Source of the DNA: Lumbricus terrestris
Lineage: Eukaryota; Annelida; Clitellata; Crassiclitellata; Lumbricidae
Assembly: GCA_949752735.1 (NCBI GenBank)
Contig: OX457044.1
Location: forward strand, 16,728,685 to 16,792,684
Reading direction: 5' to 3'
Length of the DNA stretch: 64,000 nucleotides
Each line of letters begins with the position of its first letter. Position 1 is the stretch's first letter. Below, one piece after another: positions 48,536 through 60,855 of this stretch. A program made the position numbers and the translations under genes. Under the pieces are notes generated by a model, which saw only the letters and a program-made list of their open reading frames with translations, was not told the DNA's origin and ran no database searches.

Positions 48536-49554
48536 TATATATAAATATAAATAATGTCTTAGAATTTCAAAAGATGTTGATTACCTGCATGTGTATATAT
48601 GCTATATATAATTATACATAGGCTATATTATATATTACGATATAAACGTTTAATTTGAACAGGTGCTCGGCGGCATCTCGTCTTGTCGTCACGTGTAAAT
48701 AATTTATCTGACAACAGATTGTTCGTCGTACGTTTTATGGCGAGCAACAGTCGATAAACTGCTGATGATGGTAAATTTTAAAGACTATACAAGGTAGGCC
48801 TATATGTGGTACATAATATAGTTGAATTATAATACAGGCCTATTTTCTGAGCTGATACCTGTGAAGCAGAGATCGTTGATTTTCGTTGACGATGTAAAAA
48901 GAACGATTCAAAGTTCCGTGTAAACGATCAGCATCCATATATTATAATTATAATTGCAGGTGTGAGTTGGATTCATATATGGAGCGAGTGGAACCAGATA
49001 ATTAAAACGAAATTCTGCCTGAATTCGAACTGCAGACCTCTCTGTCGACAATCAAAGCGCTACCTGCCGCAGATGATCAGAGGAAACTTGACAGTCAGCA
49101 AAGGGTGCATTGGTTTTGCGGACAACCGGAATAAAACATGAGATGGAAGAAGATTCTGAGCATGCAGACCAATAGCACACGACGGGAAGCAGAAGACGAC
49201 AAAGCAGCTTATCCAAGACAAGAGAAGAACAAGGAGGAATATGAGAAGAGAGGAAGAGGAAGATGATGAGGTGGAGAAGAAGCTGTGCCTATCACCATGG
49301 TAACAATCCAAGGACGCCTGCTGTGAGAATCCGGTCTCAAATTATTGGCAAACAAGGAGCGTGTCGCTTAGTTGTTAGATGAGGTATACATGTAAGAGCA
49401 TAATACATGTAAAAATGAAGATGCACGCGGTTGAATAAAGGCGTTGGGCAATTTTGCTACTTTGAAGGTTTCATAATAACGGAAGATGACCCAGTTATAA
49501 AAAAGCAGGAATAGCATTGATGTTGGGTAGACGAATGAAGGAGTGATGTGGATG

Positions 49555-50160
49555 CATTTAATGGGCTGATGGATGAATGGAAGGATGGACGGATTGGATG
49601 CATCTGTGCATAAATGGATGATTGAATGGACGGACGAATGGATGGATGAATGGATGAATAATTGGATGGATGATTGAATTGGTGTCTTGGATAAGTGAAT
49701 GAATAGACGAATGAATGGAAGAATGGATAAATAAATGAATGGATGGATGAATCAATGGACGAATGGATGGATTGCTGCGTGGGTGCATAGATGACTGGAT
49801 AGATGAATGAATGGATGATTGGATGGAAGAATGTATGGATGATTGAATTGGTGAATGAATGGATGATTGGATGGATGGATGAATGAATGGATGATTGGAT
49901 GGAAGAATGTACATGTATGGATGATTGGATGGATGATTGGATGGATGATTGGATGGTTGATTGGATGGATGATTGGATGGATGTATGAATGAATGGATGA
50001 TTGGATGGAAGAATGTACATGTATGGATGATTGGATGGACGATTGGATGGATGATTGGATGGACGATTGGATGGATGATTGGATGGATGTATGAATGAAT
50101 GGATGATTGGATGGAAGAATGTACATGTATGGATGGACGATTGGATTAATGAATGGATGT
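49555..50160. repeat. GGAT/GATT minisatellite, 600 bp
   Basis: Higher-order units of ATGGATGATTGGATGGATGA; three larger repeats each include GAAGAATGTACATGTATGG. The 282-codon minus-strand ORF over it is an artefact. Confidence 0.92.
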
Positions 50161-50449
50161 CAGAATTGCATGAACCAGATGTATTGTTGACAATAATATA
50201 GTTGCCATTGCGATAACTGCAATGAATTACAGATCTATAGACAGAGTCGTCTCGTACATAAAGACGCATCAGATGCTGATATAGGTCTACTCGGCGGCGA
50301 TGCAAGGAGACGAAGAGCAGAATATGACGAGTAGACAGAATAAGAGAAACCAGAAGAATGGAGAGAGGTAGATTCTATTCGGATCTGTATAATTATGCTT
50401 ATTATATTTATGTGAATGTATGTATGAGCACATTCTGTCAGTACGCACT

Positions 50450-51000
50450 ACGTATCCATCCATTCAACAACACATCCATGCATGCATCCATCCATCCATC
50501 CATCTATCCATTCATCCGCTCGTCTACTCATTCATCCATCCATCCACCCATCTATGCATGCAAGCACGCCTCCAACGCCTTCCATCCATTCATATATACC
50601 AAAACACCAACACACCCATCCATCAATTCATTCTTTCTTTCTTCCATTCATCCCTACATCTCTACATCCCTCCATTCACCCATCCGTCCGTCCATCCGAT
50701 TTCCAATGAAAGATCTTTGCCACTTTGTACTGCATGGGTCCTCCTGCATGGGTCTATAGTTTTCCAGTTAATGTGGAATTTCACGTAAGATACACCTGCG
50801 CGCTCTCGCCACTCTACAGTATAACCGGTTTCTATTGGTTTCACACGTCATCTGCATCAACAGCACAGCATCGATCCATCCATCCCTCATCCATCCATTC
50901 ATCCATCCATCCAACCTCATCCATCCATCCAACCTCATCCATCCATCCTTCCGCCCATCCATCCATCCTTCCGCCCATCCGCCCATCAAGCTATAGGTCC
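50450..51000. repeat. (CATC)n patches
   Basis: Two patches (50453-50700 and 50870-50990) of CATC/CCAT with unique DNA between. Confidence 0.85.
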
Positions 51001-51277
51001 GCTGTGTGAAGTCTGGGCTCCACAGGTATCAAGTCTCATGACGTTTTGCATTTTTAACGATCATTCACCACACCTTTAATATGCTTTCATCTGTCGCATA
51101 AATGTAAACACCTTTTGTCGGTTATTTTCTGTCATGCATCATGCATATTCATGATGGATTTATATTCATCCGTCCGTTTATATGCGTCAGCATGTTATGA
51201 GCTAACTTCTTCGTTTGTTCTTCTATACCATCCATCTATCAATCCATCTGCCATACATCTACCCAGTCATCTATACA

Positions 51278-52320
51278 CAGGGCCGGCCTTACCTATAGGC
51301 AAAGTAGGCAGTTGCCTAGGGCGCCGCAGTCTTTGGGGGGCGCCGCCGCACCGGCGAATTTATTTTTTTTACACTATAATTCTTTTAAACTCAAAACTTT
51401 TGCTAATGGAAAGAATTTAAAATAATTATGGATTCTTTGCACCTGTTCACTGTTCAGGCAGGCCTAACTCAATTTCAAGGACTGTATAAATTTTAAATCG
51501 ACAAATAAAATTCGATTTTTAACGACATTCCGTAGGCTATACTCTTTGCTTTAGGAGACAGGTTAAAATACGCGACGCTCAATTTCGAGAGTGAAGATGT
51601 TGCAAGAAATGAAATGTATGAAATGGGAGTGGGCCTTGCTGAGTATGAAGATGAGATTACAACATTACAGCCTGCCCTTTATTCATATTGAAATAAAATA
51701 GTCTAGGCCTAGTAGGGACGACGACGAAGAAAGGGCAGTAGCTGAGGCAGGACCGACCTAAGGCATAGGCAAAGCAGGCAGTTGCATGGGTCGCCGTTGC
51801 AAGTTCTAGAGGGCGCCATTTCCACAAAGAGGGCGCCATTTCCACAAGAGTGTATTTTAATATTTTTAAACTTATACCATTCTCCACAAAATTGAATATT
51901 ATATCCAGCTTTCAGTGCACTAATAAAAAAATTATAATGAATTACTCAGTTGAGCGTATAGGCCTACAAGACCGTAGCTAGGGGGATGTTTTGGGTGTTT
52001 GAACACCGCCCCTCTCCTAAATGAAATAATGTAAAAATGAAATAATTATGCATTTGCTAGCACATGACAGAGTGTAATGTAATTTTGAGCAGAAAATAGT
52101 CGAAAATCGTGGAAGATAGCGTTTTTTGGACGTCAGAAAATTCGACGACTAACAAAAGTCGTCAGAAAATTTCGACCAAAAAAGTCGCTGCAGCGTGTAC
52201 GCACCTCAAAATTCACGGTCAAGAAAACATCCCCCGAAATAAAATCCTAATGCAGGCCTATGCCTGAGGCGCCAAATGTATGTCTTGCCTAGGGCGCCAC
52301 TTGGGCTAAGGCCGGCCCTG
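51278..52320. mobile_element. hAT-type element, 1043 bp, composite
   Basis: Ends CAGGGCCGGCCTTACC and TAAGGCCGGCCCTG with exact duplication TCTATACA (51270-51277, 52321-52328). A second, diverged copy of the left end occurs inside at about 51749 (CAGGACCGACCTAAGG). A further repeat end with GTAGCTAGGGGGATG is at 51970. It is therefore likely a nest of related elements. No transposase. Confidence 0.88.
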
Positions 52321-52725
52321 TCTATACATCTATCCATCCATCTACCAATCCATCTATCATACATCTGTCATACATCTACCCAGTCATCTATACATCTATC
52401 CATCCATATACCAATCAATCCACCAATCCATCTACCCATCCTTCTGCATCAACTAATCAATCAACCAATTCTTTTACCCATCCATCTACCCGTTAATCTA
52501 CTTTCCCATCTACCATCTACCCATCAATCTACCCATCTATCTATCCATCAATATACCTATAAATCTAATAATCAATCTACCCATCAATCTACCCATCAAT
52601 CTACCCATCCATCAACCATCATTCTACCCATCTACATGTACCTACCTATCCATCAACCCATCTATATACCCATCAGTCTACCCATTAATCTACCTATAGA
52701 TACGCATCCATCTATCCATCAATTT
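52321..52725. repeat. ATCTACCC / CATCTAT minisatellite
   Basis: Degenerate units of CATCAATCTACC. The 1043-bp hAT lies within this array: the same repeat resumes on both sides (51225-51277). Confidence 0.85.
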
Positions 52726-52799
52726 TGCTGTTATTTTCATATTTTGTTGCCTTATAGTGTTTGAACTTATTCTGTTTTTCGCTTTTATCTATTAATTTT

Positions 52800-52925
52800 T
52801 TTATAATTTATTTCTATAGAAATAAATAAAATAAATAAAATAAATGAATTTCAATCTTCGCTTTTTTTCTTATTTCTTAATTTTTTGCTTATTTCTTAAT
52901 TTTTTTCTTATTTCTTAATTTTTGG
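52800..52925. repeat. AAATAAAT and TTTCTTATTTC tracts
   Basis: Short tandem AT-rich units (TTTCTTAATTTTTT three times). Confidence 0.7.
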
Positions 52926-53307
52926 CTTCTCATTTCCGGCTACAATGCTTAGACACTAGTTTGATCTCTATAATTGATTGCTCATCATCTCCATTTTCTT
53001 TTACAGTTCTATTTCCATCTTCATTTGCAGCAATTTCAATTTTATTTGCAGTTTATTTCCACATTCTTCTGTACCTTATTTCAGTCTGTTTGCACTCCAT
53101 TGTCACTATCTTGAGTTTATTTCCATATTCTTATCGGTTTATTTTTCAACCTTTGTGTTTCGTTTTCTTTCTCGTTTGCTTTTATCTCCGTTTTGCTCTC
53201 CTCGATTTTTTTTCGTTTTTCATTTTAAGGCGGTGAATACGATGAAGATGTTGCGAATGCGATGCGGTTGTTGTTGCTGTTGTCTCATAATATTCTACCT
53301 CTGTTCT

Positions 53308-53968
53308 CAGGGCCGTAGCAACAAGGAAGGTGGCCCCCTTCGAACATAATAATTATGTCCGGGCAGCGGGGCCCCCTACAATGCAGAAACTGGAAACAGT
53401 ATTTACTCTATACAATAGGCCTATGCAGGGCTCATATACATGTATATTATGTATACATAGGCCTGCAGTATGCGTGTACTCCGTATTTACTTCACGACAG
53501 CGGCGCCCGCAGGATTTTTTTCTTGTACGCACAGAAATTTTCGATGAAGGGGCGAACAGGAAAAACTTTTCGTTAGGTCGCCAAAAAACTGATGACCTTT
53601 TTTTTTAGTCATCAGCCTAGAATTTTACAAAAACATAAGCTTACCTTCTTTTCTATCCGCCGAAAAAACTGATGACTTTTTTTTAGTCATTAACCTAGAA
53701 TTTCACAAAAACATACCTTTTCTATCCGCCAAAATAACCGATGACCTTTTTTGGGGTCATCGCGCTGTACGCACTTGCGTAAGTGCGTACGCCTGCGGGC
53801 GCCGCTGCTTCACGACATTGTTAGTAAAACCAATATGGATCGTGCAATAGCATCAATAAAATGTCACTTACTTTGCTATGCTTTACATATTTTACACATT
53901 TAGGGGCCCCCTTCCTTGCGGGGGCCCCCTTCGGTCGGAGGGTACGGAGGGCGGTCGCTACGCCTCTG
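53308..53968. mobile_element. hAT-type element, 661 bp, hosting a second hAT
   Basis: Ends CAGGGCCGTAGCAAC and GGTCGCTACGCCTCTG, exact duplication TCTGTTCT (53300-53307, 53969-53976). Contains 53498-53807. Confidence 0.88.
53498..53807. mobile_element. Nested hAT-type MITE, 310 bp
   Basis: Ends CAGCGGCGCCCGCAGG and exact inverse, exact duplication CTTCACGA (53490-53497, 53808-53815). Three tandem internal modules with CTGATGACC(T)nAGTCAT. Confidence 0.93.
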
Positions 53969-54171
53969 TCTGTTCTCATATATTATGCTTCTTATTTTTC
54001 TGTATTTTTGCACTTCTTCTGCATTTTACTTGCTTCTTATTTTCCGTTACACTCTATAAATCATAGCTGCACGTCGATTTAATTAAATCGTGTATGCTTT
54101 GCAGCTTTTGCTCTTTTTTGCTGTTGTAATCGGTATCGGAGTTTTTCTCTCTGTCTCATTAGCAGACCATA

Positions 54172-54475
54172 CAAGGCCGTAGCCAGGATTGGGTTTCGGG
54201 GGGGGAGGAGGGGTGTTTACCCAGACTTTGAGCAACGACAAGCAACCGAATCAACTGAATAAGGGGATTCAAATTTCGGAGAAGAGTCGTGAGCTCTCAT
54301 AGCGGTGTTGGATCTAATTTACTGCAAAATATCACATAGAAATATGAGTATCGAAATAAAATCTCCTTAGTTCTTACATTGTGTGCTAGTATTAGCCTAC
54401 ACATTATTTCATTTTTACATTATCTCATTTCGAGGGATTTCAAACACCCAAAACACCCCTATAGCTACGATCTTA
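54172..54475. repeat. Inverted-ended repeat, about 300 bp
   Basis: Left GGCCGTAGCCAGGATT and right inverse of GATCGTAGCTATAGGGG. The right end (inverted) also occurs at 51969, with GTTTTGGGTGTTTG. Target duplication not resolved. Confidence 0.35.
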
Positions 54476-54771
54476 ATAGCATAATAGTCTATTCAAAATG
54501 GAGTGCACATAATTATTACAACGCACTTGCGATCATAAACAGTTGTTCTTTCAGTGTTTTGCATTTTTTGACGGTGGAAAATTATGGAAAGCTTATGTCC
54601 ATGCGAGATCCTATAATCAGCGACAGCACCGAAAGCTTCTTATACTTCGTCGAAACTATTCTGAAAATGGACATTTGCTTCTATAATTATAGCCTAGACT
54701 ATTACTCTCTTCCGATATCCAATTTTGTACATCACAAAACAAACATGAAACACATCGACTGAAATAGTCTT

Positions 54772-54845
54772 CCATTATGGGGTATTAACGATAATATTAT
54801 TATCGTTAATACCCCATAATGGTTTATATAATATTATTATATAAA
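54772..54845. repeat. Two adjacent perfect palindromes
   Basis: 54772-54822: 24-bp arms starting CCATTATGGGGTATTAACG around a central ATT. 54823-54845: 10-bp arms TTTATATAAT around another central ATT. Both are perfect and directly abut. Confidence 0.95.
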
Positions 54846-55035
54846 CAATCAAACATTGCAATATTGTTCTGATCCTTTAACCAGCCACCTTAGCCGTCCA
54901 TCTGTCTGCCTGCCTGACTCACAGGGTCTTATAAACAACTTTGGGAGATGAGATGCTTGAGTTGGCTAAACTTTGTAAAATCTTGGCATTGAGAAAGTGC
55001 CACAAAAGGCAACAGTGCAAATCGCAGTAGATGTT

Positions 55036-55150
55036 CAGTTGTTACATGTTTAACGAAAATGCCATAATTTTTTATCAAAGCTAATTAGTGTCGCCCTCCT
55101 CCTTTATCCAGGCTTGGGACTGGCACTGGCAAAGAACAACCAATGGCGGA
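55036..55150 (+). repeat. Dispersed repeat family 'TGTTACATGTTTA', copy 3
   Basis: TTGTTACATGTTTAACG ... TAGTGTCGCCCTCCTCC, then CAGGCTTGGGACTGGCACTG. The plus-strand counterpart of 3960-4076. Confidence 0.7.
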
Positions 55151-55844
55151 GCAGTAGGCCTAGGCTAGTTGTTCGCAACAAACACGTTTTTTTTCTATGG
55201 ACGACGGTGCGTTTCTCTTTCATCTTCGGATGCAAGCGTGTAAAAATCGCCCAAGCTTAGTGATAAAACTAAATTGAAAGTCGTTAACATTGCCCGAAGT
55301 TTCAAAGCCCTGTTGTGGACAAATTGATACTGCCGCAGGAGTGGATTTATCTTAATATTTCCAGGATTCCACCAAATCCAGAGTCTCAACGGTGGAGACA
55401 GAAGTAACAACCAAGAAGGAAGCGGCTACGCGGACGAACATAACAAATCACATTGAGGCCGCCGAGTCCGTGAAGTAAGCACAGTAAGTCCATTGGGATC
55501 TTTGGCGGTCAACGCTGGATAAACCCGATGGTTCTTTCACTGCCGAAAATATCGCACGACCAAATCTTTGACAGATTAGACCATTTAAGACGGCACGTCG
55601 GGCAAGACGACCAAGATCCAAGTCACAGGTAAGACAAAGCTATCCATCTACTGTCTCTGGTAAACCACAGAGATTCGAAATTGTCTGTAGCTAAACAAGA
55701 AGTAGTTGCAACCGTTTGGTTCGCTGGTTTTCCCATACGATTAATTATTATCTGTGGGCGCAGTTTCCATTCTCTATTCACGGCAATGCCGTTGCATATA
55801 GGTCTATAGCGTCCAATTATGTGACTTCCTTTGGGGGGGAGGTG

Positions 55845-57706
55845 CAGTGGCGTAACAACCATATAACGAAGGTGGACAAAATCCACGGGCCCCCGAGACC
55901 CAAAGGGCCCCCAAGCTCATTAAGCAAAAAGGTGTCATGTACTTTTTCGGGAGTTTTTCCGTTTTATAGTTAGTTTCAGATTGCAGAAGTCTAGGCCTAG
56001 CCTGGATACGACCGACGTATATGATAAATGATACCATGTGTCGTGTCTGCAGTCTGGACTGTATGGGTCATCGGATGTGAGAGCATTTGACCCGTAGTAA
56101 ACATCAACACTTAGTTGCATGTTAGGGGCGGGTTCTACGGTTAGGGTATACGTTCATTCATGTAGGTGACGGTCTAATTAAGTTCATCCGAGTGCCCGAC
56201 ACAGCGTTAAGGAATTATGCTTGAAATAGTATCTGCTTTCTTTTCCCGCTCACTCTAATTCAAGCTGTGTGTGTGTGTCTATCTGCAGTGGCTGTCTCTC
56301 TGTCTGTCAGACACACAGAGAGAGGTCTGTCTGTTTGTCTGTCTCTGTCTGCCTATCTGTCTCTCACTCTCTCTGTCACTCTCTATGTGTGTGCATTGTG
56401 TGTACCTGTCTTTGTCTCTGTCAGTGTGTCAATACGAGCCAAGTGTTGAAGTGACTGATAGATATAGGTTCCTACACACTGCACATTGCAGTGTTAATTC
56501 CTTCCCGCTCATAATAACAGTCACGGCATTCATTCTTTTATTTTTATCTGGATTATCACTATTGCGGTACCTAAACGAAAATAATCATCATAATAAGATG
56601 AATGCCATATGAAACGCACGTACAGTTCTGGCAGTCAGAAACGAGCAGAGACAAATCGAAAAATTGATGCTGCTGTGTTTGCGAACAGTAAGGCTAGAAT
56701 AGCCAAATTCACGAAGTAATTCTACGAAAAACTACTGTAACAGGCCACAGTGAGTATACATTACACGCACGTACGTGTGTGTATATATGGACCTTTGTAT
56801 GGGTGTCACGACAACAGACTGGTCTACAGATAACTCGTCCAACAACAACTGGTCTACAGACAGCTGGTCTAACAACTGGTCTAGGCTACTGTAACAGACA
56901 ATTAACTGGTTCAGCGCTTGAGAAATGGAAGCTGGATGAAAGTTTTGTACAGCTGAAATGGAGGCTGGATTGATCAAAACGCCAGAGAAATGGAAGCTGG
57001 ATGAAGGTTCTTTTACAGGTTAAATATAAGCTAGATTGACGAAAATAACGCATGAGAAATAGAAGCTGGATGAAGGTATAAATTTTAGATCTAGGCCTAA
57101 AATAGAAGCTGGATTGATGAAAAACGCTTATGAAGGTATTTTTATATCTGAAATAGAAGTTGAATTGACCAAAATAGCCTAACGAACGAGAGATGGAAGC
57201 TGGATGAAGATATTTTTAGATCTGAAATAGAAGCTGGATAGGCTACACTTTGAAATAGGCCTACATGAGTGAAAGTCATCAATCCAGCTTCCATTTAAGC
57301 TAGAAAACCATCTAACGCTTTTTCATAAATCCAGTTTCTATTTCTTCAATAGTATATTAGTACGAGTCGGCTGTAGACCAGTTGTCTGTAGACCAGTAAC
57401 TGTTGTCGTTAGACGAGTTGTCTGTAGTCGTGGAACCGTTTTCTTGTTTTGCATTGAACCATTAATGTGTCTTAACAATGGATTACTGATGACAGCGTTT
57501 AATACTGACATTCATAAAGTGAAATTTTATGAAAAGTCACCAGTAGGCCTACACTATTGCGCTGCCAAAATTACTTCAGATATAATAGGCGCTCTTGTTT
57601 TAAAATAACCATCTAATTGTGTTCACTGCTTAGTCTCGTTAATGGACCTAGGGGGCCCCCAAGCTGAGAATGTCCACGGGCCCCCGGCTCAGTTGTTACG
57701 CCACTG
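55845..57706. mobile_element. hAT-type element, 1862 bp, non-coding
   Basis: Ends CAGTGGCGTAACAAC and exact inverse, exact duplication GGGAGGTG (55837-55844, 57707-57714). Inside are a GT/CT-rich stretch (56260-56430) and a degenerate minisatellite of GAAATGGAAGCTGGATGAAG (56920-57290). Near 56810-56890 and 57360-57430 there are CTGGTCTACAGAC words in opposite orientations. No transposase. Confidence 0.92.
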
Positions 57707-57719
57707 GGGAGGTGACACA

Positions 57720-58825
57720 TTGCACAGTGTGGAGGTCTGAAAATAATAGTAATAATGAAGATATAGGAGATGGCTGAATGGTTACAGAAGGAGGCCAGCG
57801 AGTTCGGGCCCTCCGTTGGGCGAACATGCTTGGTAGGCTGCTGTTAGCGCCATGTATTGCAGGCTGTCTGTAGGCCTACTGTTAGTAGTTAAGTTTGATG
57901 TTAATTAAGATTACTGCATAACTTGAACGTGCAAAGCGAAGTGCGTTTGCAGGCGCTGAATTAAAGAAAAAAATTATATTATTAGTATTATTCTTAAGGA
58001 CACTCGATTTAATAATTCTGTATCATACTGAATTATAAAATGTAATGAGGACAAATGATATGGAAAGTCACGATGCTGCGATACTGTTTTAAAATGCAAT
58101 TTTGTCAAACTCGTTTGTATAGGCCCCTACTGCCGTGGGAAATAAGAACGGCTGGGATGATTGAAGTGTATATTGTAAGTGAGTGAGAGCACTGAGAGGA
58201 CTTTATATTCGATGCGTTCAGGTATTTTGTATTGTCGAACCATACTTCCGTCTTCCTTTTTAGTTCTTGATCGTGGCATTGCGCTCTGTATGATCCTCCA
58301 CTGTTCCTCGGTACATGCAAGAAATACGAACGCTTCCTGCGTCTGCTCAATCCTAGCACGCTGGCTTCCACTCCCACAGCGCCCAACACCCTTTCATACC
58401 TCTTCACCGCATTCAACGACTCACAAATAATCCATTTAAAAAGCATTGATTCCTGCTTCCTCGTCTTTCGTTGTGGTCCTGCCACGGCTCTCAGCCAAAT
58501 CGTGCACACTATATACCTTCGACGTATTAACAAGCTAGAGGAAACCTGGCTGAAATGTCACGTGGGTTTGTTATTGGTTGTTGACGTCCGGTGTTTTTCC
58601 GAGACGTTGTCTCAGCGGCTGAGTGCTAACAAGTAACTCAGCCGCTTTGATCGTCGTGCTGTGATGAAGAAGGCGGCGTCTCTGTCTGGCGCTCGGTGGC
58701 GCCACAATCAGTCGTGCTTTTCATCATGACTTCACAAGTCCACATCCTCTGCCTACTATGTTGCTCAGGCGGCGAGTGCGACGGCTGTGTTTGGTGCAGA
58801 CGGACGGAGGGCGGAAGGGAGACAG
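57720..58825. other. No gene recognised
   Basis: A 142-codon minus-strand ORF (58105-58533) is the only long frame. It lacks motifs I know and no splice partner is evident. Possibly an old repeat. Confidence 0.35.
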
Positions 58826-58827
58826 AA

Positions 58828-58832
58828 TTAAG

Positions 58833-58902
<70 letters not shown>

Positions 58903-59250
58903 AGGGAGGGAGGGACGGAGGGAGAGAGGGAGAGAGGGAGGGACCGACAGAGAGACACACACGCACAGAGACACAGAGAGACACACGCACAGAGAGACAC
59001 AGAGAGAGACAGAGACAGAGACAGAAGACAGACAGACAGACAGACAGATAGAGACAGATAGTGACAGGGAGATATACAGAGAGAGGGGAAAAGAGACAGG
59101 GAAAGATAGATAGATACAAAGAGAGAGCGAGAACGAGAGAGACATACAGAGAGAAATAGACAAAGAGAGAGACAGAGACACAGAGACACAGAGACAGTGA
59201 CACACAGAGATAGACAGAGATAGACAGAGACAGACACACAGACAAAAATA
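58828..59250. repeat. (GA)n, GGGA and GACA tract
   Basis: Pure GA to about 58896, then GGGA and ACAGAGAC units. The long SLSL-type ORFs on the minus strand are artefacts. Confidence 0.95.
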
Positions 59251-59397
59251 TGGACATAAAGGGCTATGCGTCAAAAGGTAGGCGGATATAAATTACCGGT
59301 ATGTGTGTTTCATCGTGACCAGAGTCATCTATTACTGATCGTGACTTAAGAATATGTTTGCATAGCGCTAAGATATTGAGCGAATGAGAGGCAGACA

Positions 59398-59580
59398 TGC
59401 AGACAGACAGACAGACGGAAGGATGGACGGATAGACGGATGGATGGATGGATGGACGGATGGACGGATGGACGGATGGACGGATGGATGGTTGGATGGAT
59501 GGATGGATGGATGGATGGATGGATGGATGGATGGATGGATGGATGGATGGATGGATGGATGGATGGACGTACGGACGAAA
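59398..59580. repeat. (GGAT)n / GGAC array
   Basis: Tetranucleotide array, about 180 bp. Confidence 0.95.
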
Positions 59581-59835
59581 AGGACGGACGGACAGGCAAG
59601 GACAGAAGAACAAGGCAGAAGAATAAAGAGAGCGACAGCGAGATACAGTGAAAGACACATAACAAGAAAACAAAGAAGACGCGGGAAAAAAGAAAGCCTG
59701 CAGAGACAGAGACAGATAGGTCAGCTGCACTCTACAGCGAGAGAGTAGTGTGACTATGAATCAGACATCATTTCAATATTAATGAGACTGATGCGTTGGT
59801 GGAGCACGGTGACTTTTTAAAGCACATTGAGACGT

Positions 59836-60082
59836 CTATTCATTCATTCATTCATTCATTCATTCATTCATTCATTCATTCATTCATTCATTCATTCATT
59901 CATTCATTCATTCATTCATTCACTCACTCATTCATTCGTTCATTCATTCATTCATTCATTCATTTATTCATTCATTCATTCACTCATTCGTTCGTTCGTT
60001 CATTCATTCATTCATTCATTCATTCAAGTATTTATATAGCGCCTCTTCAAGGAAACTACTCAGAGGCGTCTATAGGGTTACC
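59836..60082 (-). repeat. LINE/SINE 3' end with an expanded (GAAT)n tail, minus strand
   Basis: The stem-loop TATATAGCGCCTCTTCAAGG / ACTCAGAGGCGTCTATAGG (60032-60075) is followed on the minus strand by nearly 190 bp of GAAT units (59836-60028), far longer than in other copies. ORFs of I/H/S/F repeats in this stretch are artefacts. Confidence 0.8.
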
Positions 60083-60221
60083 CTGCAGGGTCCGTGACAG
60101 ATGGTAGGCCTATATATAGATCAATGTCTACTCGATCCAAAAATAAAATCACTGATCGTGTAAGAGAAAGAGAAGACAGCAAACATCATTAATAAAAGTT
60201 TAAGAAGAATTGTGTTTAGCT

Positions 60222-60262
60222 CATCGGCGCCCGCAGCGATTTTCGTAGGCGGGACAAAACAC
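60222..60262 (+). repeat. Fragment of an hAT-type MITE end
   Basis: CGGCGCCCGCAGCGATTTT resembles the left end of 53498-53807. Only one end is present. Confidence 0.4.
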
Positions 60263-60307
60263 AATGACCATGGTAAAAAAACTTGCAAGAGCTGCGAGCA
60301 AAATGCA

Positions 60308-60310
60308 AAG

Positions 60311-60346
<36 letters not shown>

Positions 60347-60480
60347 TTTTTTATTGGTCCGTATGTATCAAGCACACTAAGATATAAGGCAGAAAAATTA
60401 CATAAAGCATAACAAGTATCACAAATTAATCAGGCAATAATAAAGGTGAGAACTAATTAGTTAACGCAAATTATAAAACC
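60308..60480 (-). repeat. Another LINE-type 3' end with (GATT)n tail, minus strand
   Basis: On the minus strand CGGACCAATAAAAAAATTG is followed by (GATT)n (60308-60346). AATAAA next to a tetranucleotide tail is a typical LINE 3' end; no coding remains. Confidence 0.45.
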
Positions 60481-60855
60481 TTTGGCCTAGATTGGAAATA
60501 CCCCCAGGAACATGATTATAAGAAGATCTTATTTAAACCCAGTGGCTATAGGATTGAGTGATACCAGTGTGAACAGTTAGCCAAAAACCTGGAGTGTGTT
60601 AAAGAGAACTCTAAAGTACAGAATTAGGACACAAATGGAGACCCAGAAGGGAGGGAATCCCGCTAAGTAGGGCCCCCAAGTAGCTATGAAGACTTTTAAT
60701 TAATACACACCACAAATTGATGAAAAATTAACCAAAAGCAACAGCATGCAGATGAAACATTTAAGACACAATGAAATAACCAACACACAAAGTAGAAAGC
60801 GCCCTGAAGTTTGTTCATCAGGACACACCTATGACATCAAAGCAATGTGCAGGCA

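Noticed and set aside
49457..50305. 282-codon IHPS-type ORF
   Set aside because: Tetranucleotide minisatellite artefact.
58105..58533. 142-codon ORF as a host gene
   Set aside because: No recognised motif, no splice partners, composition like surrounding DNA; cannot be supported.
58638..59274. 199- and 177-codon SLSL ORFs
   Set aside because: GA/GACA tract artefacts on the opposite strand.
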